From Rhodoferax sp. (lineage in GTDB: Bacteria; Pseudomonadota; Gammaproteobacteria; Burkholderiales; Burkholderiaceae_C), in assembly GCA_008015235.1 (NCBI GenBank), contig SSFF01000016.1, positions 1 to 63,173 of the forward strand: 63,173 nt of DNA, given 5' to 3'. The notes under the pieces were generated by a model. The model did no database searches. It was not told the DNA's origin and saw only the letters and a program-made list of their open reading frames with translations. Positions 54,024 through 62,925 of the stretch are shown piece by piece. Position 1 is the stretch's first letter. The number at the start of each line of letters is the position of its first letter. The position numbers and the translations under genes are program-made.

Positions 54024-54898
54024 CAGTTGTTGCTGTGCTGGGGCAGGGTCCACTGTGCGCGGGAAGTGCTGGCCTGCTCCAGCAGGCCTTCCAGGGCCTG
54101 GGCATTGCCGCTGGAGATGATCAACTCCAGCGCTTGCAGGTTGCGCTGGAAAATCTGGCTTTGCTTGAGCACTTCGTCGCGGTTGGCGAGCAGGATGTCG
54201 CGCCAGATTTTGGGGTCGCCAGCAGCAATGCGGGTGAAGTCTCGAAAGCCTGGTCCCGCCAGGGACAGGTAGTCCTTGGCCTGGGGCTGGCTGTTGACAG
54301 CATTCATCATGGCAAAGGCCAGCAGGTGTGGCAGGTGGCTCACGGCGGCATAGGCGGCGTCGTGTTGCTCGGGGCTCATTTGTAGCACGCGGCAGCCCAG
54401 CCGGGTCCAGACATCAATGGCCTTTTGGGTTTGTGTCGTGCCGGTCTGGTCGGTGGGTGTGAGGATGACCTGGCGCCCCTTGTAGAGCTCGGGGTCGGCG
54501 TTTTCCACACCGGCCAACTCTTTGCCCGCAATCGGGTGGGCCGGCACAAACGAGCGCACCTGCTGGCGCAGGGCCCGGTTGGCAGCCTGAATCACGTCGG
54601 TCTTGGTCGAACCCACGTCCATGATCAGCATATCGGGCGAGACCAGGTGCTTGATGGCCTTGAAGGTGGATTCCGTGGCCGCTACCGGCACGGCGATCAG
54701 CACGATGTCAGCCCCAGACACCGCCAGCAGGGCCGAAGGCGCTTCGACGTCGATCACGCCCATGGCGCGGGCACGCTCGGTGGTGCTGGGCGACTTGCTG
54801 TAGCCCACCACGCGCTTGACCAGTCCGGCGCGCTTGAGCGCCAGGGCAAAGGAGCCGCCCATGAGGCCGCAGCCGATGAGTCCCAGTTGTTCAAACAT
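54023..54898 (-). CDS. tyrA: Prephenate dehydrogenase
   Basis: A 291-residue NAD(P)-dependent enzyme making 4-hydroxyphenylpyruvate for tyrosine. The nucleotide loop [20 protein letters not shown] is at the N-terminus; [16 protein letters not shown] and [19 protein letters not shown] contain the substrate-binding His and Lys; [14 protein letters not shown] lies in the helical C-terminal domain. No chorismate mutase domain is fused, unlike the E. coli enzyme; that activity is in PheA next door. It overlaps the aroA/cmk start. Confidence 0.95.
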   Translation of the reverse strand: MFEQLGLIGCGLMGGSFALALKRAGLVKRVVGYSKSPSTTERARAMGVIDVEAPSALLAVSGADIVLIAVPVAATESTFKAIKHLVSPDMLIMDVGSTKTDVIQAANRALRQQVRSFVPAHPIAGKELAGVENADPELYKGRQVILTPTDQTGTTQTQKAIDVWTRLGCRVLQMSPEQHDAAYAAVSHLPHLLAFAMMNAVNSQPQAKDYLSLAGPGFRDFTRIAAGDPKIWRDILLANRDEVLKQSQIFQRNLQALELIISSGNAQALEGLLEQASTSRAQWTLPQHSNN

Positions 54899-54913
54899 GG
54901 TCTGTCCTTGCCT

Positions 54914-55996
54914 TTAATCCGCCAGCGGGTAGGCGCCCAGAATCTTGTAGAACGCGCACAGGTTCTGTAGGTCGGCCAGGGCCGCTGCCACATGGGGTTC
55001 GGACGGGTGACCTTGCAGGTCGATGAAGAAATGGTATTCCCACTGGCCCGAACGCGCCGGGCGCGATTCAAAGCGCGTCATGGACACGCCGTGTTTCTTC
55101 AGCGGTACCAGCATGTCGTGCACGGCGCCGGGGCGATTCGGCACCGACACCACCAGGCTGGTGCAGTCGCGGCCTGTGGCCTGAGGGGCGGGCAGGGTGG
55201 AGGGCAGGCAGATGACGGCGAAGCGGGTGCGGTTGAAGGCGTCGTCCTGGATGGCGTGGGCGGCAATGTGCAGGCCGAATTCGGCGCCGGCGCGTTCGCT
55301 GGCAATGCCGGCCCAGGCCGGGTTGGTGGCGGCCAGGCGCGCACCTTCGGCGTTGCTGGACACGGCGCGGCGCTCTGCGTGGGGCAGGTGGGTGTTGAGC
55401 CATTCCTGGCACTGGGCCAGGGCCTGCGGGTGGGCCAGCACCACTTCCACGCCATCAAGCGTATTGGTGCTGCGCAGCAGGTGGTGGCGGATTAGCAGGC
55501 TGATTTCTCCGACGATGTGCAAGGGCGAATGCAGCAGCAGGTCCAGCGTGCGGGTGACCACGCCCTCGGTGCTGTTTTCCAGCGCCACCACGCCGTACTG
55601 GGCGTTGCCGCAGGTGGCGGCATGGAAAACCTCATCGAAGGAGTTACAGGGAATCTTGTGGATGCTGGAGCCAAAGAAACGCAGGGCGGCTTCCTCACTG
55701 AAGGTGCCGGCCGGGCCCAGGTAGGAAACCCGTTGTGGGGCCTCCAGCGCACGGCAGGCCGACATGATTTCGCGCCAGATGACGGCAATGTTGTCGTCCT
55801 TCAGTGCGCCTTCGTTGGCGTGTTGCAAGGTGCTGATGACCTGGGCTTCGCGTTCGGGGCGGAATACCACCGAGCCTTCCAGGCGCTTGATTTCACCCAC
55901 TTCGTGGGCGTAGCCGGCGCGCTTGTTGAGCAGTTGCAGCAGTTCCAGGTCGACAGCGTCGATCAGGGTGCGGAGTTCGGGGAGTGTGCGTGCCAT
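54914..55996 (-). CDS. pheA: Chorismate mutase / prephenate dehydratase (P-protein)
   Basis: A bifunctional phenylalanine biosynthesis enzyme of 360 residues. Residues 1-90 are an AroQ-type chorismate mutase (LRTLIDAVDLELLQLLNKRA, then VFRPEREAQVIS). Residues 95-280 are prephenate dehydratase (VSYLGPAGTFSEEAALRFFG, ALENSTEGVVTRTLDLLL with the catalytic Thr region). The ACT domain near the C-terminus (LVVSVPNRPGAVHDMLVPL, ESRPARSGQWEYHFFID) mediates phenylalanine feedback. It is 15 bases before tyrA in the serC-pheA-tyrA-aroA operon. hisC, often present here in relatives, is absent. Confidence 0.96.
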   Translation of the reverse strand: MARTLPELRTLIDAVDLELLQLLNKRAGYAHEVGEIKRLEGSVVFRPEREAQVISTLQHANEGALKDDNIAVIWREIMSACRALEAPQRVSYLGPAGTFSEEAALRFFGSSIHKIPCNSFDEVFHAATCGNAQYGVVALENSTEGVVTRTLDLLLHSPLHIVGEISLLIRHHLLRSTNTLDGVEVVLAHPQALAQCQEWLNTHLPHAERRAVSSNAEGARLAATNPAWAGIASERAGAEFGLHIAAHAIQDDAFNRTRFAVICLPSTLPAPQATGRDCTSLVVSVPNRPGAVHDMLVPLKKHGVSMTRFESRPARSGQWEYHFFIDLQGHPSEPHVAAALADLQNLCAFYKILGAYPLAD

Positions 55997-56001
55997 GGGG
56001 C

Positions 56002-57129
56002 TTATCCGTGGGTGCGTTCAAATTCCTGCAGGTAGCTGCACAGGGCCTGCACGCCCTCGATGGGCATGGCGTTGTAGATGCTGGCGCGCATGCCGCCCAC
56101 CGACTTGTGGCCCTTGAGCTGCAGCAGTCCGGCCTCTTTGGCACCGGCCAGGAAGGCGTCGTTCAGCGCTTCGTTGCGCAGGAAGAAGGGGATGTTCATG
56201 CGCGACCGACATTCGGCGGCGACACGGTTTTCATAGAGGCTGGAGGCGTCGATGGTGCGGTACAGCAGTTCGGCCTTGGCGATGTTGCGCTGCTCCATGG
56301 CGGCTACACCACCCTGACGCTTGAGCCACTGGAAGGTGAGTCCGGCCATGTAGATGGCGTAGGTGGGTGGGGTGTTGTACATGGAGCCGTTGTCGGCCAC
56401 CAGCTTGTAGTCGAAGGCACTGGGGCAGTGCGCCATGGCATGGCCCAGCAGGTCTTCGCGCACCACCACCAGGGTCAGGCCGGCTGGCCCGAGATTTTTC
56501 TGGGCGCCGCCAAAGGCCAAACCCACCTTGCTCCAGTCCACGGGGCGCGAGGCCACGTGCGATGAAAAGTCGATCACCAGTTCGGCATCGCTGCCCAGCG
56601 CCTGGAGGTCGGGCAGTTCGTGGTATTCAAGCCCGTTGATGGTCTCGTTGGTGCACAGGTGCACGTAGCTGGCGCCTGTGCGCAGCTGCCAGCTGCTCGG
56701 GGCGGGAATGTGGGTGTGGCCGTCGTCCTTGTTGGAAGCGGCGATGTGCACGTCGCAGTAACGGCGGGCTTCCTTTTGCGATTTGTCGCTCCAGCTGCCG
56801 GTCACCACAAAGTCGGCCGCTGCCGCCTGGCCCTGGGCGCTGCGGCGTGCCGCCAGATTCAGCGGGACGATGGCGTTTTCGGCCAGGCCGCCGCCTTGCA
56901 TGAACAGGATTTTGTAGTTCGCAGGCACTGCCAGCAGCTCACGCAGGTCGCTTTCGGCCTGGGTGTAGATGGCCTGGAACTCCTTGCCGCGGTGGCTCAT
57001 CTCCATCACGCCCATGCCGCAACGCACACCGTTGGCGTCCGGCCAGTCGAGCATTTCATCGGCCGCCTGGGCCAGCACTTCGGCAGGCATGGCGGCGGGG
57101 CCGGCGGAAAAGTTATAGGGGCGTTGCAT
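56002..57129 (-). CDS. serC: Phosphoserine aminotransferase
   Basis: A PLP aminotransferase of 375 residues making 3-phosphoserine and also serving pyridoxine synthesis. It starts [14 protein letters not shown], the typical SerC opening, with [13 protein letters not shown] next. The PLP lysine is in [20 protein letters not shown], and [18 protein letters not shown] and [18 protein letters not shown] close the protein. First gene of the aromatic amino acid operon on the minus strand, 5 bases before pheA. The segment upstream is a dispersed repeat, so its promoter must lie in or beyond it, or transcription continues from gyrA. Confidence 0.96.
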   Translation of the reverse strand: MQRPYNFSAGPAAMPAEVLAQAADEMLDWPDANGVRCGMGVMEMSHRGKEFQAIYTQAESDLRELLAVPANYKILFMQGGGLAENAIVPLNLAARRSAQGQAAAADFVVTGSWSDKSQKEARRYCDVHIAASNKDDGHTHIPAPSSWQLRTGASYVHLCTNETINGLEYHELPDLQALGSDAELVIDFSSHVASRPVDWSKVGLAFGGAQKNLGPAGLTLVVVREDLLGHAMAHCPSAFDYKLVADNGSMYNTPPTYAIYMAGLTFQWLKRQGGVAAMEQRNIAKAELLYRTIDASSLYENRVAAECRSRMNIPFFLRNEALNDAFLAGAKEAGLLQLKGHKSVGGMRASIYNAMPIEGVQALCSYLQEFERTHG

Positions 57130-57140
57130 GGCTGGAATTA

Positions 57141-57201
57141 ATGGTCAAAATGGGCCTTGGACCGCGTCAACATTGCGCAAGCAGCTACTCATTTTGTAGC
57201 G
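57141..57201 (+). repeat. Dispersed repeat, copy 11 (forward)
   Basis: TCAAAATGGGCCTTGGACCG then ACATTGCGCAAGCAGCTACT, then CATTTTGTAGCGG. It fills the gap between the gyrA stop and the serC start, both on the minus strand. Confidence 0.7.
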
Positions 57202-57224
57202 GCTTGCGCGCTCTCACGGGGTTT

Positions 57225-59864
57225 TCAGGCCCCGGCAGCCTCGCCCTCGCCACCTTCGGCGGCATCGCCGTCGGTGCTGTTGGCGTCGTTCTCGACAATG
57301 CGTTGCAGTCCGCTGAGCTTGGAGCCTTCGTCCAGGTTGATCAGCGTCACGCCTTGTGTGGCACGGCCCAGTTCGCGGATTTCGGCCACGCGGGTGCGCA
57401 CCAGTACGCCCTTGTCGGTGATGAGCATGATCTCGTCTTGCGCATGGACCAGCGTCGCGGCCACGACCTTGCCGTTGCGCTCACTTTGCTGGATGGCGAT
57501 CATGCCCTTAGTGCCACGGCCATGGCGGGTGTATTCGATGATGCTGGTGCGCTTGCCGTAGCCGTTCTCGGTGGCGGTCAGCACGCTTTGCTCTTCGTCT
57601 TCTGCCACCAGCATGGCGATCACGCTCTGGCCCTCTTCGAGCATCATGCCGCGCACGCCGCGGGCGGCACGGCCCAGCGGGCGCACGTCGTTTTCGTCAA
57701 AGCGCACGGCCTTGCCGCCGTCGCTGAACAGCATCACGTCGTGCTGGCCGTCGGTCAGCGCTGCGCCAATCAGGTAGTCACCCTCGTCCAGGTTCACGGC
57801 AATGATGCCGCCCTTGCGTGGGTTGGAGAACTCGTCCAGCGCGGTCTTCTTGACCGTGCCCATGGAGGTGCCCATGAAGACGAAGCGGTCTGCAGGGAAG
57901 GTGCGGGCTTCGCCCGTCAGCGGCAGCACCACAGTGATCTTTTCGCCGTCCTGCAAGGGGAACATGTTGACGATGGGGCGACCGCGCGAGCCGCGCGAGC
58001 CCTGTGGCACTTCCCAGACCTTGAGCCAGTACAGGCGGCCGCGGTTGGAGAAGCACAGGATGTAGTCGTGAGTGTTGGCGATGAATAGCTGGTCGACCCA
58101 ATCGTCTTCTTTGGTGGCGGTGGCTTGCTTGCCGCGTCCGCCACGTTTTTGCGCCCGGTACTCACCCAATGGTTGGCTCTTGATGTAGCCACTGTGTGAA
58201 AGCGTCACCACCATGTCGGTGGGCGTGATCAGGTCTTCGGTGGAAAGGTCGTAGGAGGAGTGCTCGACTTGGCTACGGCGGGCGCCGATCTTGGTTTGGC
58301 CGAACTCGGTCTTGATGACGGTCAGCTCTTCGCCAATGATGGTCGAAACGCGTGCGGGCTTGGCCAGAATGTCCAGGAAATCGTCGATCTCGGCCATCAC
58401 ACCCTTGTACTCGGCCACGATCTTGTCCTGCTCCAGCCCGGTCAGGCGCTGCAGGCGCATTTGCAGGATTTCTTGGGCCTGGGTGTCGGACAGACGGTAC
58501 AGACCGTCGCTGCCCATGCCAAATTCTTTTTCCAGTCCCTCGGGGCGGTAGTCGTCGGCATTGATGGTGCCACCGTCTTCGCGGGTGCGGGTGAGCATTT
58601 CCCGCACCAGCTTGCTGTCCCAGGGGCGGCTCATCAGCTCGGCCTTGGCCACGGGCGGGGTCGGGGCGTTGCGGATGATCGCGATGAAATCGTCGATGTT
58701 GGCCAAAGCAACTGCCAGGCCTTCGAGCACGTGGCCGCGTTCGCGCGCCTTGCGCAGGTTGAACACCGTGCGTCGGGTCACCACTTCGCGGCGGTGCTGC
58801 AGGAACACCTGAATCAGGTCTTTCAGATTGCACAGCTTGGGCTGGCCGTTGACCAGGGCCACCATGTTCATGCCGAAGGTGTCCTGCAGCTGGGTTTGCT
58901 TGTACAGGTTGTTGAGCACCACCTCGGGCACTTCACCTCGCTTGAGCTCGATCACCAGGCGCATGCCCGACTTGTCGGACTCGTCCTGAATGTGGCTGAT
59001 GCCTTCGATCTTCTTCTCGTGCACCAGCTCGGCCATGCGTTCCTGCAGCGTCTTCTTGTTGACCTGGTAGGGCAGCTCGTCGACGATGATGGCCTGGCGC
59101 TGGCCCTTGTCGATGTCCTCGAAGTGGCAGCGCGCGCGCATCACCACCTTGCCGCGTCCGGTGCGGTAGCCGTCCTTGACACCATTGATGCCGTAGATGA
59201 TGCCGGCGGTAGGGAAGTCCGGTGCCGGGATGATTTCCATCAGGTCATCCACCGTGGCTTCGGGGTTCTTGAGCAGGTGCAGGCAGGCGTCCACCACCTC
59301 ATTGAGGTTGTGCGGCGGAATGTTCGTGGCCATACCCACCGCAATGCCGCCCGAGCCGTTGACCAGCAGGTTGGGAATGCGTGTCGGCAGGACCAGGGGT
59401 TCCTTTTCCGAGCCGTCGTAGTTCGGGCCGAAATCCACCGTTTCCTTGTCCAGGTCGGCCAGCAGTTCGTGCGCCACCTTGGCCAGACGGATTTCGGTGT
59501 AACGCATCGCTGCGGCGTTGTCGCCGTCGACCGAGCCGAAGTTGCCCTGGCCATCGACCAGCATGTGGCGCATGGAAAAGTCCTGCGCCATGCGAACGAT
59601 GGTGTCGTACACCGATTGGTCGCCGTGCGGGTGGTATTTACCGATGACGTCACCGACGATACGCGCCGACTTCTTGTAGGGCCGGTTCCAGTCGTTGTTG
59701 AGCTCGTGCATGGCAAACAGCACGCGCCGGTGCACGGGCTTCAAGCCGTCCCGGGCGTCGGGCAGTGCACGGCCCACGATCACGCTCATGGCGTAATCGA
59801 GGTAGCTGCGCCGCATTTCTTCTTCGAGGCTGGTGGGGAGCGTTTCTTTGGCGAACTGGGTCAT
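57225..59864 (-). CDS. gyrA: DNA gyrase subunit A
   Basis: An 879-residue type II topoisomerase subunit that breaks and rejoins DNA during negative supercoiling. The catalytic tyrosine is Tyr122 in [11 protein letters not shown]. The quinolone-resistance region reads [20 protein letters not shown], so numbering matches E. coli and position 83 is Gln rather than Ser, while Asp87 is kept. The C-terminal domain has six beta-pinwheel blades and the GyrA-box QKRGGRG. An acidic tail ([15 protein letters not shown]) ends the protein. Divergent from ompA with a 246-base gap. Confidence 0.97.
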   Translation of the reverse strand: MTQFAKETLPTSLEEEMRRSYLDYAMSVIVGRALPDARDGLKPVHRRVLFAMHELNNDWNRPYKKSARIVGDVIGKYHPHGDQSVYDTIVRMAQDFSMRHMLVDGQGNFGSVDGDNAAAMRYTEIRLAKVAHELLADLDKETVDFGPNYDGSEKEPLVLPTRIPNLLVNGSGGIAVGMATNIPPHNLNEVVDACLHLLKNPEATVDDLMEIIPAPDFPTAGIIYGINGVKDGYRTGRGKVVMRARCHFEDIDKGQRQAIIVDELPYQVNKKTLQERMAELVHEKKIEGISHIQDESDKSGMRLVIELKRGEVPEVVLNNLYKQTQLQDTFGMNMVALVNGQPKLCNLKDLIQVFLQHRREVVTRRTVFNLRKARERGHVLEGLAVALANIDDFIAIIRNAPTPPVAKAELMSRPWDSKLVREMLTRTREDGGTINADDYRPEGLEKEFGMGSDGLYRLSDTQAQEILQMRLQRLTGLEQDKIVAEYKGVMAEIDDFLDILAKPARVSTIIGEELTVIKTEFGQTKIGARRSQVEHSSYDLSTEDLITPTDMVVTLSHSGYIKSQPLGEYRAQKRGGRGKQATATKEDDWVDQLFIANTHDYILCFSNRGRLYWLKVWEVPQGSRGSRGRPIVNMFPLQDGEKITVVLPLTGEARTFPADRFVFMGTSMGTVKKTALDEFSNPRKGGIIAVNLDEGDYLIGAALTDGQHDVMLFSDGGKAVRFDENDVRPLGRAARGVRGMMLEEGQSVIAMLVAEDEEQSVLTATENGYGKRTSIIEYTRHGRGTKGMIAIQQSERNGKVVAATLVHAQDEIMLITDKGVLVRTRVAEIRELGRATQGVTLINLDEGSKLSGLQRIVENDANSTDGDAAEGGEGEAAGA

Positions 59865-60110
59865 GGATTGCGTAGGCCGTTGGCGTGGACAACCTCACAT
59901 TCTAAGGCGCTGCGCCACGGCAGGGCTTTGTCGTCCTCTCGCAACAAATAATTCACGTTATGGCCCCTTTCCTGGCCCTGATTTCGAAATGCCTCGCTAA
60001 GCTCTCGTTGCCCTGTGGCACAATCGGAATACCCAAGCCGCTATCCTTTTGGTAGGATCGCTCAGATTGTTTGCAGCGCAGCTGCAGTTTGTTCAGTTCG
60101 AAGGAAAACC

Positions 60111-60743
60111 ATGAAGCATATGAATAAAGTAGCCATCGCTATTGCCGCTGCCGCCCTTGCAACCGTTGCTGGCGCACAAGAAATCCACAACTGGCGCAGT
60201 GCCGCTGGCGACGTTTGGAAGAACGTGGACGGCCAATGCTGGCGTGATGCCAGCTGGACACCCGCTACTGCAGCCCCTGGCTGCGATGGTGCTTTGGCTG
60301 CTGCTCCCGCTGCAGCTGCTGCCGCTTCTGCCGCAGCTGCTACCCCCGCTGCAGCTGCCGCCGCCGCTGCCGCTCAAGCTGCCGCTCCCGCCAAGGTTAC
60401 CTACGCTGCCGACGCCTTCTTTGACTTTGACAAGGCTGTTCTGAAGCCCGAAGGCAAAGCCAAGTTGGACGACCTGGTCTCCAAGGTCAAGGGCATCAAC
60501 CTGGAAGTGATCATTGCTGTCGGCCACACTGACGCTGTCGGTGGCGATGCTTACAACCAAAAGCTGTCGGTCAAGCGTTCCGAAGCCGTGAAGGCCTATT
60601 TGGTGTCCAAGGGCATCGAAAAGAACCGCGTCTACACCGAAGGCAAGGGTGAAAAGCAACCTGTTGCTGACAACAAGACCGTGGAAGGCCGTGCCAAGAA
60701 CCGCCGCGTCGAAATCGAAGTGGTCGGCACCCGCGCCAAGTAA
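60111..60743 (+). CDS. ompA: OmpA-family protein with alanine-rich linker
   Basis: An exported protein of 210 residues. A signal peptide (KVAIAIAAAALATVAGA) is followed by a short N-terminal part rich in Trp (NWRSAAGDVWKNVDGQCWRD), an almost pure Ala/Pro linker of about 40 residues, and an OmpA-like peptidoglycan-binding domain (FFDFDKAVLKPEGKAKLDDL, VGHTDAVGGDAYNQKLSVKR, GRAKNRRVEIEV). The eight-stranded barrel of classical OmpA is missing, so it is more a periplasmic or anchored peptidoglycan-binding protein. GAAGGAAAACC supports the start at 60111. This gyrA-ompA-ubiG order is typical of Burkholderiales. Confidence 0.93.
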   Translation: MKHMNKVAIAIAAAALATVAGAQEIHNWRSAAGDVWKNVDGQCWRDASWTPATAAPGCDGALAAAPAAAAAASAAAATPAAAAAAAAAQAAAPAKVTYAADAFFDFDKAVLKPEGKAKLDDLVSKVKGINLEVIIAVGHTDAVGGDAYNQKLSVKRSEAVKAYLVSKGIEKNRVYTEGKGEKQPVADNKTVEGRAKNRRVEIEVVGTRAK

Positions 60744-60763
60744 TTCAGCCTTGCGCTGTCCAG

Positions 60764-60786
60764 AAACCCGCTTCGGCGGGTTTTTT
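60764..60786 (+). terminator. Terminator after ompA
   Basis: AAACCCGC (60764-60771), TTCG loop, GCGGGTTT (60776-60783) with further T. It lies 20 bases beyond the stop codon. Confidence 0.93.
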
Positions 60787-60843
60787 GTTTTCTGCGCGTC
60801 ACAACGCCCATGGTCCTGGCCTGTCTCGCACGATAATTTACCC

Positions 60844-61554
60844 ATGAATACCCAAGTCAATGCTGACCCGGCCGAACTGGCCAAATTCTCGGAACTGGCA
60901 CACCGATGGTGGGATATGGAGAGTGAATTCCGGCCCCTGCACGACATCAATCCTCTGCGCTTGGAGTGGATTCACTCGATTTTCCCGCTCGCGGATGCCA
61001 ATGTGGTCGATATTGGCTGTGGTGGCGGCATATTGGCCGATTCCATGGCACGCAAGGGTGCCAAGGTCTTGGGCATTGATCTGGCTACCAAGGCTTTGCG
61101 GGTGGCGCAATTGCATGCACTGGAAGCCCAAACCCCCAACGTCCAGTATCAGGAGATCAGTGCAGAAGCCTTGGCCGCCGATCGGCCGGCACAGTTCGAT
61201 ATGGTGACCTGCATGGAAATGCTGGAACATGTACCCAATCCCCAGTCGGTGGTCGATGCCTGTGCCCAGTTGGTCAAACCGGGCGGCTGGGTATTTCTGT
61301 CCACCATCAACCGCAATGCCAAGTCGTTTGCACTGGCCATTGTCGGGGCTGAATACCTGCTGAACATGATTCCCCGTGGAACCCACGAGTACGCCAAGAT
61401 GATCAAACCCAGTGAACTTGCCTACTACTGTCGCCAGGCGGGCTTGTCGGTTCGTCACACCAGTGGTTTGGAATACAACCCGCTGACCCGGCGCTACCGC
61501 TTGACCCAGGACACTGGCGTCAACTACATGCTTGCGGTGCAAAAGACGGTATGA
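60844..61554 (+). CDS. ubiG: Ubiquinone biosynthesis O-methyltransferase
   Basis: A SAM-dependent enzyme of 236 residues performing both O-methylations in ubiquinone synthesis. ELAHRWWDMESEFRPLHDIN is the diagnostic UbiG N-terminus; VVDIGCGGGILADSMARKGA is the SAM-binding motif I; MVTCMEMLEHVPNP and GGWVFLSTINRN follow. The start at 60844 is conserved and lies beyond the ompA terminator. It overlaps gph by four bases (ATGA), so the two are coupled. Confidence 0.96.
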   Translation: MNTQVNADPAELAKFSELAHRWWDMESEFRPLHDINPLRLEWIHSIFPLADANVVDIGCGGGILADSMARKGAKVLGIDLATKALRVAQLHALEAQTPNVQYQEISAEALAADRPAQFDMVTCMEMLEHVPNPQSVVDACAQLVKPGGWVFLSTINRNAKSFALAIVGAEYLLNMIPRGTHEYAKMIKPSELAYYCRQAGLSVRHTSGLEYNPLTRRYRLTQDTGVNYMLAVQKTV

Positions 61555-62228
61555 GCCGCTGGGATACCCAAAGCATTCAGGCGGTTCTGTTCGACCTGGA
61601 CGGAACCCTGATCGACAGTGCCCCGGACCTGGGGGCAGCTGCCGATGCCATGCGCACAGCGCGCGGTATGCCCAGCCTTCCCTTGGATCTGTACCGGCCC
61701 ATGGCCGGTGCCGGTGCCCGTGGCATGCTGGGTGTGGCATTTGGCTTGACGCCGGAAGCGCCCGAATTCGCCACCTTGCGCGAAGAGTTCTTCTGCAATT
61801 ACGAAGCACGGATGACGCGCTCAACCATCGTATTCGATGGTGTCGTGCACTTGGTGGCGGGCCTGCAGCAGCGTGGATTGCGCTGGGGGATTGTGACCAA
61901 CAAGTCCAAGCGCTTTACCAACCCGCTGGTGGCCTCCATCGCCGATTTTGCCTCTGCCGAGGTGGTGGTCAGTGGGGACACCACGCCCCATTCCAAGCCC
62001 CATCCCGAGCCCTTGCTGTTTGCGGCCCGCAGCCTGGGTGTACTGCCTGAGCAGTGCCTGTACGTCGGGGACGATGAACGAGACATTCAGGCCGGCAAGG
62101 CGGCTGGAATGGCCACGGTAGCGGCTACTTACGGCTACCTGGGTAGCCAGACTGACACTTCCCGGTGGGCAGCCGATGCCGAAATAAATAGTCCGGAGCA
62201 ACTATTGCAATTCTTCGTATCCGCCTAA
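61551..62228 (+). CDS. gph: Phosphoglycolate phosphatase
   Basis: A HAD-superfamily phosphatase of 225 residues clearing 2-phosphoglycolate. Motif I VLFDLDGTLIDS has the nucleophile Asp, motif II is near GIVTNKS, and motifs III/IV are KPHPEPLLFAARSLG and YVGDDERDIQAGKAAGM. The downstream tmRNA begins 15 bases after its stop, and the tmRNA promoter probably overlaps the last codons. Annotation as gph follows the conserved ubiG-gph pairing; other HAD phosphatases are similar. Confidence 0.93.
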   Translation: MSRWDTQSIQAVLFDLDGTLIDSAPDLGAAADAMRTARGMPSLPLDLYRPMAGAGARGMLGVAFGLTPEAPEFATLREEFFCNYEARMTRSTIVFDGVVHLVAGLQQRGLRWGIVTNKSKRFTNPLVASIADFASAEVVVSGDTTPHSKPHPEPLLFAARSLGVLPEQCLYVGDDERDIQAGKAAGMATVAATYGYLGSQTDTSRWAADAEINSPEQLLQFFVSA

Positions 62229-62231
62229 AAT
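62205..62231 (+). promoter_or_regulatory. Probable ssrA promoter inside the gph 3' end
   Basis: TTGCAA (62205-62210) and TAAAAT (62226-62231), 15 bases apart, place a start near 62238-62240, a few bases before the mature tmRNA 5' end. The -10 overlaps the gph stop codon. Confidence 0.6.
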
Positions 62232-62243
62232 GGCACTTATCAC

Positions 62244-62620
62244 GGGACTGCACTGGTTTCGACGAGGGTGCGGAATCGACGTGGTGCATGTCGAGCTGAA
62301 TGTGCTCGTAAAACTGATTCAAAAAAACTAACTGCAAACGACGAACGTTTCGCACTCGCTGCTTAATAACCAGTGAGCCTTACAACGGCAGGCCGATGGG
62401 CCGGGCAAGGGTGGCGCAAGCTGTCCAGGCTGTAAGGTCATTTACATCGGCTGGCTTGACACCGGGTACCTTGGTGGCAGGTGAGAAAAGAGGGTACTGG
62501 CGGCGTGTGTAGCGTGCGACTGCGCGACACCCGTGGCGAGATCCAAATCAGACCGCTAAACATGTAGATCTGCTCGAAGATGGCTTTCGGACGGGGGTTC
62601 AAATCCCCCCAGTTCCACCA
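62244..62620 (+). ncRNA. ssrA: Transfer-messenger RNA (tmRNA)
   Basis: A one-piece tmRNA of 377 bases that rescues stalled ribosomes and tags their products for degradation. The tRNA-like acceptor stem pairs GGGACTG (62244-62250) with CAGTTCC (62610-62616), followed by A and an encoded CCA. The T-arm GGGGGTTCAAATCCCCCC is intact. The resume codon is GCA at 62334 and the tag reading frame (62334-62366) encodes ANDERFALAA then TAA, the betaproteobacterial form. Pseudoknot-forming segments lie between. Its 3' end is a common integration site for islands, and the sequence beyond differs in character. Confidence 0.97.
62334..62366 (+). other. tmRNA tag-peptide reading frame
   Basis: Ten codons ANDERFALAA and a TAA stop. 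The terminal LAA is the degron read by ClpXP-type proteases. Confidence 0.95.
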
Positions 62621-62628
62621 TAATGTGA

Positions 62629-62661
62629 AATCCCAACCCTTATCCGGTTGGGATTTTTTTT
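62629..62661 (+). terminator. Terminator of ssrA
   Basis: AATCCCAACC (62629-62638) and GGTTGGGATT (62646-62655) form a perfect 10-bp stem, followed by a run of T. It lies 8 bases after the CCA end. Confidence 0.93.
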
Positions 62662-62883
62662 GCCCGTTCCCCCTGTGTTGGCGCGGTTTCGCGCCTCGGC
62701 CTCTTGAGCACGCCCCTCCGGAAGTCGCCGTTCCAGGCGCGCTTTCCGTCGTTTCTCTCTCTCTGTTCTCTGCTGCCCTCTTGAGCATTCAAGGCCCGAA
62801 GTCGTGTGTTGGCGCGGGTTTGCGGGCCATCGGTTTGCTTCTTCGCTTGCTCTGGCGGGCGCGACCGAGACAGCGAAAGGCAC
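62662..62883. other. Non-coding stretch with short direct repeats
   Basis: No gene seen. TGTGTTGGCGCGG occurs at 62674-62686 and 62805-62817, and CCTCTTGAGCA at 62700-62710 and 62777-62787. Such direct repeats could be integrase arm-type sites near an attachment site, or decayed duplication. Confidence 0.4.
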
Positions 62884-62904
62884 AAAAAAACCGCCTTGCG
62901 GCGG
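62884..62904 (-). terminator. Terminator of the partial minus-strand gene
   Basis: CCGCC (62891-62895), loop TTGC, GGCGG (62900-62904), with seven T on the minus strand (62884-62890). Confidence 0.85.
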
Positions 62905-62925
62905 CGTGTCGCTGCGGCACGGATG

